Shown: positions 7,937 to 16,985, counted from the stretch's first letter. The stretch: 64,000 nucleotides of DNA from Chryseobacterium sp. MEBOG06 (GCF_021869765.1 NZ_CP084580.1:2914001-2978000), one strand, 5' to 3'. Notes: generated by a model from the letters alone, not told the origin. Program-made: numbers and translations.

Positions 7937-10759
7937 ATGAAAAACTATCTACTCATTTTATTATTAATTATCTTAGGCATCAATGTCTCGGCTCAAAGGG
8001 ATACGGACCATTGGTTTGCGCCCTATTATGCCTCTACAAGCTATACCCAGGCATTATATTTATCCACAGATTCAGTAGCTCCTTTTGTTGTTACTATTAA
8101 CAGTAATAATGCACCTATCGGTACTGTTACCATTAGTAAAGGAGCCCCTCAGACTTTTGTTGTACCCATACCTAATATAGCTGCTACAGTAACATCAGAT
8201 GCGTTCAATGTTATCAATAAAGGACTATATGTACAGGGAACCAAACCATTCTATTGCTCATTAAGAATGGTAAGCAGCACTACGCATGCTGAAATTGTAA
8301 CCAGTAAAGGTAAAGCCGGAATTGGTAAAGAGTTTTATGTTGCAGGAACGCCTACTACCGCATCATCTTCAGGTTTTAACTTTACCGCAGGGGTGATGGC
8401 AACAGAAAACAATACGGTTGTGACTACTACCTGGAGTGGAAATGTAACATTCTTTGGTGCTACACCGCCAGCCAATACCCATACTGTTACCTTAAATAAA
8501 GGACAGTCTTTTATTTTTGCAGGAGGTACTGGAACTAATGGACTTAACCAATCTGCTTTTATAGGAGCCAAGATTGTTGCTGATAAACCCATCACTCTTA
8601 CCAACGGCAATATCAATGGAAATTTTGGAAATAATACATCTTCAGGATCAGATGGAATCCTTGATCAGGCCGTACCTACAGAAAGACTTGGTAGTACTTT
8701 TGCCATGGTAAGAACCCGATCAAGCAATCCGGATCTGGAAGGAGGTATTGTTATTGGAACTGAAGACAATACCCAAATATTCATTAACGGAGCCAATACG
8801 CCTATCGCTACAATCAACAGTGGTGAATATTACAGGATCCAGGGAAGCAATTATGTTCAGCAGGGAACTTCCGGGCATTTCAATATGTTCATTACCACTT
8901 CAAAAAATGTATATCTGTATCAATTGGTTTCAGTGGATAACAGCAGTGCAACCTGTGGTTTCAACTATATCCCGCCATTAAACTGTTTCTTACCCAGAAA
9001 AATTGATGAAATAGGAAAAATCAACGAGATGCCAACCGGAACTGGAACAAGCAGTACTGTTCCAAGCGGAACCGTTGTAAAATTGAATATTTTAACCGAA
9101 GCAGGAGCTAATGTAACCGTAAACGGTATTACTCCTACAGCGGCACAAGGACCTTTCCCTTTAACAGGAAATTCTAACTGGGTTACTTATGCATTGTCAC
9201 CTATCACCGGAAATGTGACCATTATTTCTGATAAAGCTGTAACTGCAGGTATTAACGGAGGGTACAGTACATCAGGGTACGGTGGATACTTCTCGGGGTT
9301 CTCCTCTATTCCATTAATTGCCAAGCAGACAGGAGACTGTATTCCAGGTCTTGTTCTGGAGGTTGATGACAGCTACGATACCTACCAATGGTATCTGAAC
9401 GGAAATCCTATTCCCGGGGCCAACTCCAACAGCTATACTCCTGTAGCTTCAGGAAACTATACGGTAAAAATCTCAGTAGGCTCATGTACTCCGGCAACCA
9501 CTCCGGTTTATAAAGTATATACCTGTCTGAATGAGACCACCAAAGCAATGACTGTTTGTGAAGGCTACCAGTCTATTGTTCCCGAATTTACAAATTCTAC
9601 CCAAACTTATGTACCGAGTACGGTAACCATCATTACGCCTCCGGCAAATGGTACAGCAACTGTAGATCCGGCAGGAGTTGTTAATTATGTTCCAAACTTT
9701 GGGTATATGGGAATGGATACTATTGTTTATAAATTCTGCGGAAATAACCCGGACTTTACAGATTGTGAACAGGTAACTTTAACATTAACTGTTTCTGAAA
9801 GCCCAATCGTAAAAGATGTTACGTTAAAATCATGTTTTACACCTGCTAACCCTGTATTGGGATTATTTGATTTAACATCCGCAGGAGTTAATGTGCAGCC
9901 GGGAACTACCAGAAAATATTATCCATCCCCTACTGATGCACAAAACGGAACAAACGAAATCCTTACCCCGGCCAATTACATTGCTCCAAACGGTGTAGTT
10001 TATATTAAAGTAAGCAATGCCAACGGATGTTTTAAAATTGCAGAAGTAACTCTTGTTGTGATCCCTCCAATGTACTCAGATGTTTTAAAAGATAAAATAA
10101 TCTGTATGGAAAATACCACAACATTAGATGCCGGACCTGGTTTCACAGGGTATTTATGGAGTACGGGAGCAACCACCCAGGTTGTCAATAACTTAGGAGT
10201 GGGTGTTTATTGGGTTGATCTTAAAACCAGAGAATGTACAACCAGACAGACGGTTAAAATCTATCCTTCCGAAAATCCTGTTATTTCCGATGTTAATATT
10301 ACAAACAATACTGTTACAATAACTGTTATTGCCGGAACACCACCTTACCAGTATTCAATGGATAATATCAACTGGCAGGATGACAATGTATTTACCAACG
10401 TACCTAGAGGGGTTACTACCTTCTATGTAAAAGATTCTTACAATTGTGTTCCTTTGCAGGTAGATATTACCGTACCTAATCTGATTAACGTAATCACCCC
10501 TAATGGCGATGGAGTAAATGATGTACTTGACTATTCTGCTTTAGCCGGAAAATCCAATTTAACATTTAACATTTATGACAGATATGGAAGTAAGATCCAT
10601 GAAGGAAATAAGCAAAGCGGATACAAATGGGACGGAACTATTGCAGGAAAAAAAGTAGCCACAGGGACTTATTGGTTTGATCTTGGCTGGAATGAGTCCA
10701 ACACCAAGCAGACTCCAATAAAATTCACAGGATGGGTTATGGTAAAAAACAGAGACTAA
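7937..10759 (+). CDS. Paralogous T9SS-exported surface protein, 940 aa
   Basis: The domain order matches the preceding gene: signal peptide (ending NVSAQ), IgGFc-binding-like N-terminus (DTDHWFAPYYASTSYTQALY), Ig-like module (TYQWYLNGNPIPGA), cadherin-like module (ITPPANGTATV), SYQW-like module (GYLWSTGATTQ) and type B sorting domain (NVITPNGDGVNDVLDYSALA ... YDRYGSKIH ... FTGWVMVKN). It has only one ~80-residue middle module where the upstream copy has two, which accounts for the 83-residue length difference. The N-terminal ~500 residues are highly similar and the central modules have diverged more. Likely one transcription unit with the upstream copy; surface location inferred from the C-terminus. 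Confidence 0.85.
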   Translation: MKNYLLILLLIILGINVSAQRDTDHWFAPYYASTSYTQALYLSTDSVAPFVVTINSNNAPIGTVTISKGAPQTFVVPIPNIAATVTSDAFNVINKGLYVQGTKPFYCSLRMVSSTTHAEIVTSKGKAGIGKEFYVAGTPTTASSSGFNFTAGVMATENNTVVTTTWSGNVTFFGATPPANTHTVTLNKGQSFIFAGGTGTNGLNQSAFIGAKIVADKPITLTNGNINGNFGNNTSSGSDGILDQAVPTERLGSTFAMVRTRSSNPDLEGGIVIGTEDNTQIFINGANTPIATINSGEYYRIQGSNYVQQGTSGHFNMFITTSKNVYLYQLVSVDNSSATCGFNYIPPLNCFLPRKIDEIGKINEMPTGTGTSSTVPSGTVVKLNILTEAGANVTVNGITPTAAQGPFPLTGNSNWVTYALSPITGNVTIISDKAVTAGINGGYSTSGYGGYFSGFSSIPLIAKQTGDCIPGLVLEVDDSYDTYQWYLNGNPIPGANSNSYTPVASGNYTVKISVGSCTPATTPVYKVYTCLNETTKAMTVCEGYQSIVPEFTNSTQTYVPSTVTIITPPANGTATVDPAGVVNYVPNFGYMGMDTIVYKFCGNNPDFTDCEQVTLTLTVSESPIVKDVTLKSCFTPANPVLGLFDLTSAGVNVQPGTTRKYYPSPTDAQNGTNEILTPANYIAPNGVVYIKVSNANGCFKIAEVTLVVIPPMYSDVLKDKIICMENTTTLDAGPGFTGYLWSTGATTQVVNNLGVGVYWVDLKTRECTTRQTVKIYPSENPVISDVNITNNTVTITVIAGTPPYQYSMDNINWQDDNVFTNVPRGVTTFYVKDSYNCVPLQVDITVPNLINVITPNGDGVNDVLDYSALAGKSNLTFNIYDRYGSKIHEGNKQSGYKWDGTIAGKKVATGTYWFDLGWNESNTKQTPIKFTGWVMVKNRD

Positions 10760-10839
10760 CTGATCCTAAAGATTGAAAAGAGCCACGGATCCGATCACAA
10801 AAAAATAATTTACTTACTATTTAAATATCTATTTTTATT

Positions 10840-11277
10840 ATGAAAAAGCTTTTATATACATTTCTAATTTTTGCTTCAGGAATGGTACTCGCGCAAAAAA
10901 GCAATACTGTAAAATTTGCCGTTTACAATGATGTAATAGGAACAGCTAAAATGTTTGACAACTACAAAAGCAGTATTGAAAAGATAAATGTTTTTAAGAC
11001 TAAAGCAAACCTTCCTTCCCATCTGAAAAAGTTTGAATACCTTGCTGATAATGGTTTGGCAGAAGTGAAACTGAAAAAAAATGGGGCCTATCCCGACAGT
11101 ATATCTCTTGAACTTCTTAACAGTCAGAACAACGTACCGAAAAACAGCCCGGTATTTATTGATGGCTATAAGATTGAAGGGCCGGATACCAGAATTTATA
11201 GTGAAATGATTGAAAATACTGACATTATAGATTATAATGGGCAGAAGTGTTTAAGCATATCTACCGCAAAAAAGTAA
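10840..11277 (+). CDS. Small secreted protein of unknown function, 145 aa
   Basis: A clear signal peptide (MKKLLYTFLIFASGMVLAQ) precedes a ~125-residue soluble domain without recognised motifs (NTVKFAVYNDVIGTAKMFDN; KKFEYLADNGLAEVKLKKNG). It lies 80 bp after the second surface-protein gene and is followed by a strong terminator, so it is probably the last gene of that operon. It could be a periplasmic partner of the surface proteins, but that rests on position only. Confidence 0.65.
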   Translation: MKKLLYTFLIFASGMVLAQKSNTVKFAVYNDVIGTAKMFDNYKSSIEKINVFKTKANLPSHLKKFEYLADNGLAEVKLKKNGAYPDSISLELLNSQNNVPKNSPVFIDGYKIEGPDTRIYSEMIENTDIIDYNGQKCLSISTAKK

Positions 11278-11303
11278 ATGCTCTTCCAGATAAAAAGCTA
11301 GTA

Positions 11304-11349
11304 AAAAAACAACAGGCTGTCTCCAAAGTGAGGCAGCCTGTTGTTTTTT
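11304..11349. terminator. Bidirectional intrinsic terminator
   Basis: AACAACAGGCTGTCTC pairs with GAGGCAGCCTGTTGTT across a 6-nt loop, with A- and T-runs on the two sides. It separates the convergent genes ending at 11277 and 11383 and can serve both. Confidence 0.85.
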
Positions 11350-11382
11350 ATAAAAATAAATACAGTAAAAATCCACTCTAAA

Positions 11383-12510
11383 TTATTTGAATATTTTTTG
11401 TGCAAACCGGTAAAGGCATCCTCTCCAGGTCAGCCATTCATGGTAGGTTTGTGGAGATTTGTACTGAGAATACGGATACTTATTTTGTTTAAAATAAGTA
11501 ACGATAGCTTCGTTAAATTCAAGGAATCTATGGTCCTCTTTCTCTCCAATTCCGATAAAGAAGAAAGGCTTCTGTCTTGACTTTAAGAGATTACCGATAG
11601 GAAGTTCCTTAAAAGGTTCTATTTTGGTTCCCTCATAAATGACAGGACTAAATGATCCAATAGCAGAAAATAACTCAGGATGACGGGATCCAATCAGCAT
11701 AGCCTGATAACTTCCACGGGAAAGTCCTGCAATAGCCCTTTTACTTGTAGTTTTATATTTCTTTTCAATGTAAGGAATCAGTTCCTGAACCACAATCCTG
11801 TCAAGGTTTTGAGCAGAAAGTACAGTTCTCGGATAATTGTCCGGCATTTTTTCTTCTTCAGGGTTAAGAGCAACTCCGTAATCCATCACCACGATCATTT
11901 CTTTCGCCTTTTTCTCTGCAAAAAGATTGTCCAGAATATTTCTGATATATCCTTGTTTTTCCCATCCGGTAATATCCTCACCCGTTCCATGATAAAGATA
12001 TAAAACAGGAAGTCTTTCAGTTCCGTAACCTGGAGGAAGGTAAACTTTAAAATTTCTCTTTCCATGAGTAATGATCGAGTTCAAAGAATCATCAACAATT
12101 TTCCCGTGCTTTACCTTTTTCTCAAAGAAGAAATCTTCTCGTGAATCTACTTCAATAGCACTCGTCGGCTGGCCATAGCCAAAATAAAGCTCGGTATTGG
12201 GATCATTGGTTCGTTTACCATCCACATTGAACCAGTAATAATGAAATCCTATTTCCATGGGTGAAGCAGAAATTCTCCAAAAACCATCTTTGTCTTTGTT
12301 AACAGTAGTTTTCAAATTCTGCATCCCGTCTCCCCCTTCTAAAGTAACAGATTTTGCCTCGGGAAAATAAACTTTAAACTGGGCTTTGCCTTCGGGGGTG
12401 ATCTTAGGAAATTCTTTTCCTTTCTGTGCTGTTACAGAGGTCTCTTCTTTTTGGGAAAATACCATAACAGAGGATAAAGTAACTATAGAAGTGATTATAA
12501 AGTTTCGCAT
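11383..12510 (-). CDS. Secreted esterase of the enterochelin-esterase/CE1 fold, 375 aa
   Basis: Signal peptide (residues 1-20, ending VFSQ), then an N-terminal immunoglobulin-like E-set domain (about 35-130: AQFKVYFPEAKSVTLEGGDG, FHYYWFNVDG), then an alpha/beta hydrolase domain (about 140-375). The nucleophile elbow is GLSRGS with Ser264; the C-terminal TYHEW supplies the likely catalytic His; LYLYHGTGED precedes an oxyanion-hole region. This architecture is common in CE1 acetyl/feruloyl esterases of polysaccharide-degrading Bacteroidota. Most relatives have GLSMGG at the elbow, so the Arg-Gly-Ser version is unusual. The substrate is probably an acylated polysaccharide or oligosaccharide. It is convergent with the surface-protein operon and not obviously part of the pectin regulon. 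Confidence 0.75.
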   Translation of the reverse strand: MRNFIITSIVTLSSVMVFSQKEETSVTAQKGKEFPKITPEGKAQFKVYFPEAKSVTLEGGDGMQNLKTTVNKDKDGFWRISASPMEIGFHYYWFNVDGKRTNDPNTELYFGYGQPTSAIEVDSREDFFFEKKVKHGKIVDDSLNSIITHGKRNFKVYLPPGYGTERLPVLYLYHGTGEDITGWEKQGYIRNILDNLFAEKKAKEMIVVMDYGVALNPEEEKMPDNYPRTVLSAQNLDRIVVQELIPYIEKKYKTTSKRAIAGLSRGSYQAMLIGSRHPELFSAIGSFSPVIYEGTKIEPFKELPIGNLLKSRQKPFFFIGIGEKEDHRFLEFNEAIVTYFKQNKYPYSQYKSPQTYHEWLTWRGCLYRFAQKIFK

Positions 12511-12655
12511 TGAGTTCGTTTCAGAATGATAGAAAGCGTGTAATTTAAGAATTTAAACTTAAAAATGCTATCACTTCCCTATTCCAAATGGTTAATTCCT
12601 GCGATAAAATTTTCATGAAAAGCTGTATTATGATCGTAATCATAATAAAATATCT

Positions 12656-12699
12656 TGATATCACTTACTTTTGAAAATGATAATCTTAGTGATATCACT
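12656..12699. promoter_or_regulatory. Pair of GTGATATCAC-type palindromes
   Basis: TGATATCACT (12656-12665) and the perfect 12-bp palindrome AGTGATATCACT (12688-12699) have centres 34 bp apart. Together they also form a 10-bp inverted repeat with a 22-nt loop. This could be a paired operator upstream of the leftward esterase gene or a hairpin; the binding protein is unknown. Confidence 0.35.
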
Positions 12700-12719
12700 A
12701 TCACACCAAAATCTTTTAG

Positions 12720-12742
12720 CTTCCCCATGAGGGAAGTTTTTT
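12720..12742 (+). terminator. Orphan rightward terminator
   Basis: CTTCCC-CATGA-GGGAAG followed by six T residues. No plus-strand gene lies immediately upstream, as the esterase gene is transcribed the other way. Confidence 0.5.
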
Positions 12743-13143
12743 AATTCATTTTAACCGGTTTCATAGGTGTTTTTTATTTTGAACGATAACTACAGATAAA
12801 ACGTATTAAAGCCCTAATCATCGATCCTATAATCCGAAAACATTCTTTTTAAATAAAAATCTGAAATCGTTCGGTCGAAATAGTAAATCTTTAAATGTTT
12901 CTTCCAGATCGTGAATGACGATTCCGGATTCTTCCCTCTTTTTCGATCAATTATAAATTCCCGCCAATAAAGAATAATTCTAAAACAAACATAATCAATC
13001 ATTTAAAACAACAGAAAAGGCAATAGGCATTCAATATCATACCTGGCAACATAAAATACGCTGGTTTTCCTTTTAAATAGCTATAATTTGATTAAATTTA
13101 ACCTTTATAATGTAGGTATAAAAACACGTAGAAAAATCTCTGT

Positions 13144-14172
13144 ATGAATAAGAAAAGTGCCACCATCTATGATATTTCAAAGAAGCTTAACGTGAGTGTG
13201 GCAACTGTTTCAAGAGCATTGAACGACCATCCGAGAATAAGCCAGGCCACGAAAGAACTGGTACGCCAAACGGCCAAGGAAATGAACTATAAGCAAAATA
13301 ACCTTGCCAAAGCCTTAAAAAGTGGTGAAACCAAAAATGTCGGCATCATTGTTCCTTACATCAACACCAACTTCTTTTCATCTGTGATACGGGGAATTGA
13401 GGAGGAGCTTTCTCCGCTTGGTTATCATGTGATTATCTGCCAGAGCCACGAAGATGCCAATATTGAAAAAAGACAGCTTAATACCTTGCTTAATGCTCAG
13501 GTAGACGGCATTTTCATGTCTGTATCCAAAACGACAACAGATACCACCCATATCCAAAACATTTTAGACACCTCGAATACACCGATTATCTTTTTTGACC
13601 GTAAAAAAGATATCGCAGGCATCAGCACCGTGACCATTGATGATTATCGCGGGGGGTATATGGCCACCGAACACCTGATCAAAGAAGGTTATAAAAATAT
13701 CTGTCATTTTGCAGGAGACCTTAACCTTGAAATTTATCAGAATCGTCTTAACGGGTATAAGCAGGCTCTTACGGATCACCATTTACCTGTAAAAGAAGAC
13801 AATATAATTTCTACAGAGAGTTCAATAGATGGCGGAATTGAAGCTATTAAAAAGCTTTGGAATAAAAAATCTGTTCCCGATGCTATATTTTCGTCCAGTG
13901 ATTTTGCAGCCTTAGGCGCTTGCCAGGAATTGAAAAAACGCAACATAAAGATTCCTCAGGAAGTTGCTGTTATTGGTTTTTCCAACGAGCCTTTCACTCA
14001 ATTTATGGAACTTCCGATCAGTTCAGTTGATCAGACTCCGGTATTAATGGGAAAAATGGCTGGGCAGGTATTTTTGGAAAGTGTAAAAGAGAATGGATCC
14101 GGAGTTTCCATTGAGAAAAAGGTTGTGCTTACCCCGCAGCTTTATATCCGAAAATCGTCTAAGAAAAAATAG
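13144..14172 (+). CDS. LacI-family transcriptional regulator, candidate pectin/galacturonate repressor, 342 aa
   Basis: N-terminal LacI helix-turn-helix (residues ~7-50: ATIYDISKKLNVSVATVSRA, LNDHPRIS), the hinge helix NLAKALKSG that inserts into a central CpG, then a periplasmic-binding-protein-like sensor (NVGIIVPYINTNFFSSVIRG; VDGIFMSVSK; GYMATEHLIKEGYKNICHFA; DAIFSSSDFAALGA). It lies just outside the uronate gene block, separated by a WG-repeat gene. Four palindromes of the form GCAAyCGrTTGC, the classic LacI-family operator shape, occur at pectin-gene promoters in this window, and no other LacI-type gene is present. Control of that regulon, with an intermediate such as KDG or a uronate as inducer, is therefore inferred. 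Confidence 0.85.
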   Translation: MNKKSATIYDISKKLNVSVATVSRALNDHPRISQATKELVRQTAKEMNYKQNNLAKALKSGETKNVGIIVPYINTNFFSSVIRGIEEELSPLGYHVIICQSHEDANIEKRQLNTLLNAQVDGIFMSVSKTTTDTTHIQNILDTSNTPIIFFDRKKDIAGISTVTIDDYRGGYMATEHLIKEGYKNICHFAGDLNLEIYQNRLNGYKQALTDHHLPVKEDNIISTESSIDGGIEAIKKLWNKKSVPDAIFSSSDFAALGACQELKKRNIKIPQEVAVIGFSNEPFTQFMELPISSVDQTPVLMGKMAGQVFLESVKENGSGVSIEKKVVLTPQLYIRKSSKKK

Positions 14173-14266
14173 TTTTTCTCCTGAGATTGATTGTTTACAT
14201 AAGCTATCAACAGCCTGTTTGTTATTCTGACGAAGGAAGAATCTCAATTTATAATCAATAAGTAAG

Positions 14267-14355
14267 TTTTGGCTTAAGCCAATGATAATTTCTCCTTTTT
14301 TTAAAACGGGCTCCTTTTCATTACGCTCAGGATAATAACCCGTTCCTATTGAATG
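14267..14355. repeat. Dispersed repeat, copy 1 (GGCTwAAGCC ... CCTATTGA type)
   Basis: TTTTGGCTTAAGCCAATG is followed ~45 bp later by AACGGGCTCC and then AACCCGTTCCTATTGAATGA. The same ordered blocks occur at 44902-44970. Short GGC/GCC and GGGC/CCC dyads suggest a small foldable intergenic element. The flank at 14219-14246 (TTGTTATTCTGACGAAGGAA) also looks like a second common intergenic repeat. It lies between convergent genes. Confidence 0.5.
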
Positions 14356-14411
14356 AGATTGTCGTTTTTTCATTCTGTTCCCAATCTTCATGCAGGCTCG
14401 AGGGTGTAAGA

Positions 14412-15137
14412 TCAAAACTGATGAATCTTTTGAAATTCATAGGAAAAGGGGTGATAATCAAGATTGTTATGTTTTTTATATTCTTCGGGAAACTTTTCAA
14501 TAACCTCATAGTACATCCCCAATTCGGTCTCTATATTCTGGAAGCGACTGAGGTAAATCACTTTCCATAAACCACCGCCTATTGAGAGTACGTCTTTTTT
14601 GTTATCTCCATGATACCATTTTATAATGGGAGTATCTCCTATATTACAGCATACAGTACGCTGATCCAGGATATCTATCCACTGATATTCTACAGGAATC
14701 AGGATCTGGTTTTCTGTATTGATCAGCCCCCACTTTCCCTGTCCTAGCCTTCCCTTATATTCGTCACCATTCCACGACTTGTTATCCCATAAAAATTCGT
14801 AAAAAAGCTCATTAGACTCATCATCATATTTCCAATGATAGTCACCTATAAAAATCTTAAAATATTTTTGATCGATCAAAGGAGATATATAATCATAAAC
14901 AGGAGGTATAATCTGGAAGCCATTAATTAGCATAACACCCCATTTTTTCTCTCCTTCAATCATATTATAAAATCGAACCATTCCATTTGAATAATCAACG
15001 ATTTTTGACACCTTAAGTTCCTCTATATTATTATACTCATCAGCTGTATAAACTTTTCCGTCTTTGTACTGAAAGATTGATATTTTAAGCCTTTTAGATA
15101 AGAAAATGGTCTCATAAAGCTCTAAAGGATTTTCCAT
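14412..15137 (-). CDS. WG-repeat protein, 241 aa
   Basis: Two WG-type repeats are visible: KKWGVMLINGFQIIPPVYDY (~residues 64-84) and GKWGLINTENQILIPVEYQW (~133-153). They have the family signature of Trp-Gly, a turn, and 'I.P..YD'. There is no signal peptide, so it is probably cytoplasmic. WG-repeat proteins are widespread in Bacteroidota, and their biochemical role is generally unknown. It is convergent with the LacI-family gene and follows a short coding-like fragment on the same strand. Confidence 0.7.
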   Translation of the reverse strand: MENPLELYETIFLSKRLKISIFQYKDGKVYTADEYNNIEELKVSKIVDYSNGMVRFYNMIEGEKKWGVMLINGFQIIPPVYDYISPLIDQKYFKIFIGDYHWKYDDESNELFYEFLWDNKSWNGDEYKGRLGQGKWGLINTENQILIPVEYQWIDILDQRTVCCNIGDTPIIKWYHGDNKKDVLSIGGGLWKVIYLSRFQNIETELGMYYEVIEKFPEEYKKHNNLDYHPFSYEFQKIHQF

Positions 15138-15167
15138 ATTATTTTGTACATCTTAGATGTAAAGTTT

Positions 15168-15287
15168 TTATTCCGTTGTATACATCCATTCTATGACCTC
15201 TTCAGTGATGTATGCAAAGGATCGTTCCATTTTTAATACTCCATCATTGTAGCCTTGAATGCCGTTCAAATATACATTGTTTTTACC
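15168..15287 (-). pseudogene. Possible 3' remnant of a coding sequence
   Basis: The minus strand reads GKNNVYLNGIQGYNDGVLKM, then ERSFAYITEEVIEWMYTTE and a stop, with protein-like composition but no good start codon (the only ATG leaves 20 residues). It ends 31 bp before the WG-repeat gene. It may be the scar of a lost gene or an N-terminal piece of that locus. No family recognised. Confidence 0.3.
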
Positions 15288-15332
15288 TCTGATAAAAGAA
15301 AATGCCCTCTACATTACATAGAAAGCATTTTC
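15288..15332 (-). terminator. Terminator of the uxaA operon
   Basis: On the minus strand GAAAATGCTTTCTA pairs over its whole length with TAGAGGGCATTTTC (two G-U pairs) around a 7-nt loop, followed by TTTTATC. It lies 35 bp past the uxaA stop codon. Confidence 0.8.
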
Positions 15333-15366
15333 AATCCTAATTAATATTTATAATTAAAAAAACATT

Positions 15367-16980
15367 TTACAAACTTACCCCTCTTCTCCAGGGGATAAAA
15401 TCATTTTGGTTTAAAATAGCAGCTTTGGTTTTTACTTCTCCGCTGGCTACTTTGATGATAAACTCCAGCAGTTCTTCTGCTTTTTCATCAATTGTTTTTT
15501 CTCCGGTAATCACATCTCCCGTGTTGAAGTCGATAATATCCGGCATTCTCTCGGAAAGAGAAGTGTTGGAAGATATTTTCACCACGGGAACCACAGGATT
15601 TCCGGTAGGGGTTCCCAGACCGGTTGTAAATAGCACAACATTGGAGCCTGAACCTACCAAAGCCGTCGTACATTCTACATCATTTCCCGGTGTACAAAGC
15701 AAATTCAAGCCGGGTTCTTTGATATATTCAGTAAAATCAAGAACGTCATTGATTGGGGATGAACCCCCTTTTTTCGCAGCGCCTGCAGATTTCATAGCAT
15801 CGGTAATAAGGCCGTCTTTAATGTTTCCCGGCGATGGATTCATATCAAAGCCTGAACCTGCCGCAACTACTGATGCTTCAAAGTCTTTCATCAACTGTAA
15901 AAACCTTTCTGCATCTTTTTCGTTTACACAACGGTTGACCAGCTCCTGCTCCACTCCGCACAGTTCCGGAAACTCTGAAAGAATGGTAGCACCTCCTACT
16001 CCGGCCATTAAATCCGACAGATGTCCTAATACCGGATTGGCAGAAATTCCCGAAAATCCGTCTGAACCACCGCATTCCAGCCCTAATACAAGCTTTGAAA
16101 GCGGAGCAGGTTTTCTTTGGATATCATTAGCTTTTTTGATGGCTTCGTAAGAATCTTTAATGATTCCGCTGAGCATTTCATCTACCGTTCCGGACTTTTG
16201 CTGTTCGTAAACGATGATTGGTTTATTATTTTGCGGACTAATCTTTTCTAAGGCATCCTTAAAAACCTGTACTTGAAGATTCTGACATCCAAGACTCAAA
16301 ACCGTTGCTCCGGCAACATTCGGATTGTTGACGTATCCTGCCAAAAGTCTTCCCAACGCTTCTGCATCCTGACGAATTCCGCCACAACCACCCTGATGAG
16401 TGATAAATTTAACTTCTACATTTTTAAAAATTCTTGAATCCTGATCTTCTTCAGCAACTGCTTCCGCCTCTGAATTATGGATTAAAGATCTTAATAATAA
16501 CTGGTGTTTGGTTGTTTTCTCAAATAAAAGCTCTTTTTCAAAAACATCTTTTAAGATCTCTACATTTCTGTTTTCACAAAAAACCAGCGGAAAGAACAGC
16601 CATACATTTTCTGTTCCTACCTGTCCGTCTTCTCTGTGGTAGCCCATGAAGGTCTTGTCTCTCCATTGGTCAACATTCGGGGCTGTCCAGGAAGTGGTTT
16701 CTGTTTTCTTTTGTACTTTTGCACTTTGGTGTTTCACATTCAGGGTAGTGATTACTTCTCCTTTTTGGATCGGCTGGTTTGCTTTTCCCACCAAGACACC
16801 GTACATAATGATAGAATCTCCCTCTGAAAGATCTTCCGTTACAAATTTATGCTTAGCCTTAGTATCTTTTATGATGTCATAAGTAAGATGACCCAAAGTA
16901 ACAGTCTCCCCTTGCCTCAGATCAACCAGTGCAACTACTACATTATCTTTGGGATTTACTTTCAGTACTTTCTTTTGCAT
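15367..16980 (-). CDS. uxaA: Altronate dehydratase, 537 aa
   Basis: Converts D-altronate to 2-keto-3-deoxygluconate (KDG), the third step of galacturonate catabolism after UxaC and UxaB. The N-terminal ~95 residues are the SAF-like UxaA domain (VALVDLRQGETVTLGHLTYD; LVGKANQPIQKGEVITTLNV). The rest is the catalytic UxaA/GarD domain (GYHREDGQVGTENVWL; THQGGCGGIRQDAE; LVLGLECGGSDGFSGISANP; MNPSPGN; LCTPGNDVECTTALVGSGSN). Length fits the single-chain form of the family. It is last in exuT-uxaB-uxaA, 5 bp after uxaB, with a strong terminator behind it. Confidence 0.95.
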   Translation of the reverse strand: MQKKVLKVNPKDNVVVALVDLRQGETVTLGHLTYDIIKDTKAKHKFVTEDLSEGDSIIMYGVLVGKANQPIQKGEVITTLNVKHQSAKVQKKTETTSWTAPNVDQWRDKTFMGYHREDGQVGTENVWLFFPLVFCENRNVEILKDVFEKELLFEKTTKHQLLLRSLIHNSEAEAVAEEDQDSRIFKNVEVKFITHQGGCGGIRQDAEALGRLLAGYVNNPNVAGATVLSLGCQNLQVQVFKDALEKISPQNNKPIIVYEQQKSGTVDEMLSGIIKDSYEAIKKANDIQRKPAPLSKLVLGLECGGSDGFSGISANPVLGHLSDLMAGVGGATILSEFPELCGVEQELVNRCVNEKDAERFLQLMKDFEASVVAAGSGFDMNPSPGNIKDGLITDAMKSAGAAKKGGSSPINDVLDFTEYIKEPGLNLLCTPGNDVECTTALVGSGSNVVLFTTGLGTPTGNPVVPVVKISSNTSLSERMPDIIDFNTGDVITGEKTIDEKAEELLEFIIKVASGEVKTKAAILNQNDFIPWRRGVSL

Positions 16981-16985
16981 GATTT

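Larger units (their letters stand above)
12511..13143. other. Intergenic region between esterase and LacI-family gene
   Basis: About 630 bp. It contains two GATATCA palindromes (12656-12665 and 12688-12699) and a rightward hairpin with T-run at 12720-12742. A 62-codon minus-strand frame at 12814-13002 has no recognisable features and is not called. The promoter of the LacI-family gene presumably lies in the last 100 bp. Confidence 0.4.

Noticed and set aside
12814-13002. 62-codon minus-strand ORF before the LacI-family gene
   Set aside because: No motif, no signal, AT-rich codons; probably chance, though a real small gene cannot be fully excluded.
14044-14415. 123-codon minus-strand ORF overlapping the end of the LacI-family gene
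   Set aside because: Composition is not protein-like; it runs through a dispersed repeat and the antisense of a conserved gene.
15425-16150. 241-codon plus-strand ORF antisense to uxaA
   Set aside because: It mirrors the well-conserved uxaA frame and has no recognisable domain; long antisense frames are common opposite such genes.
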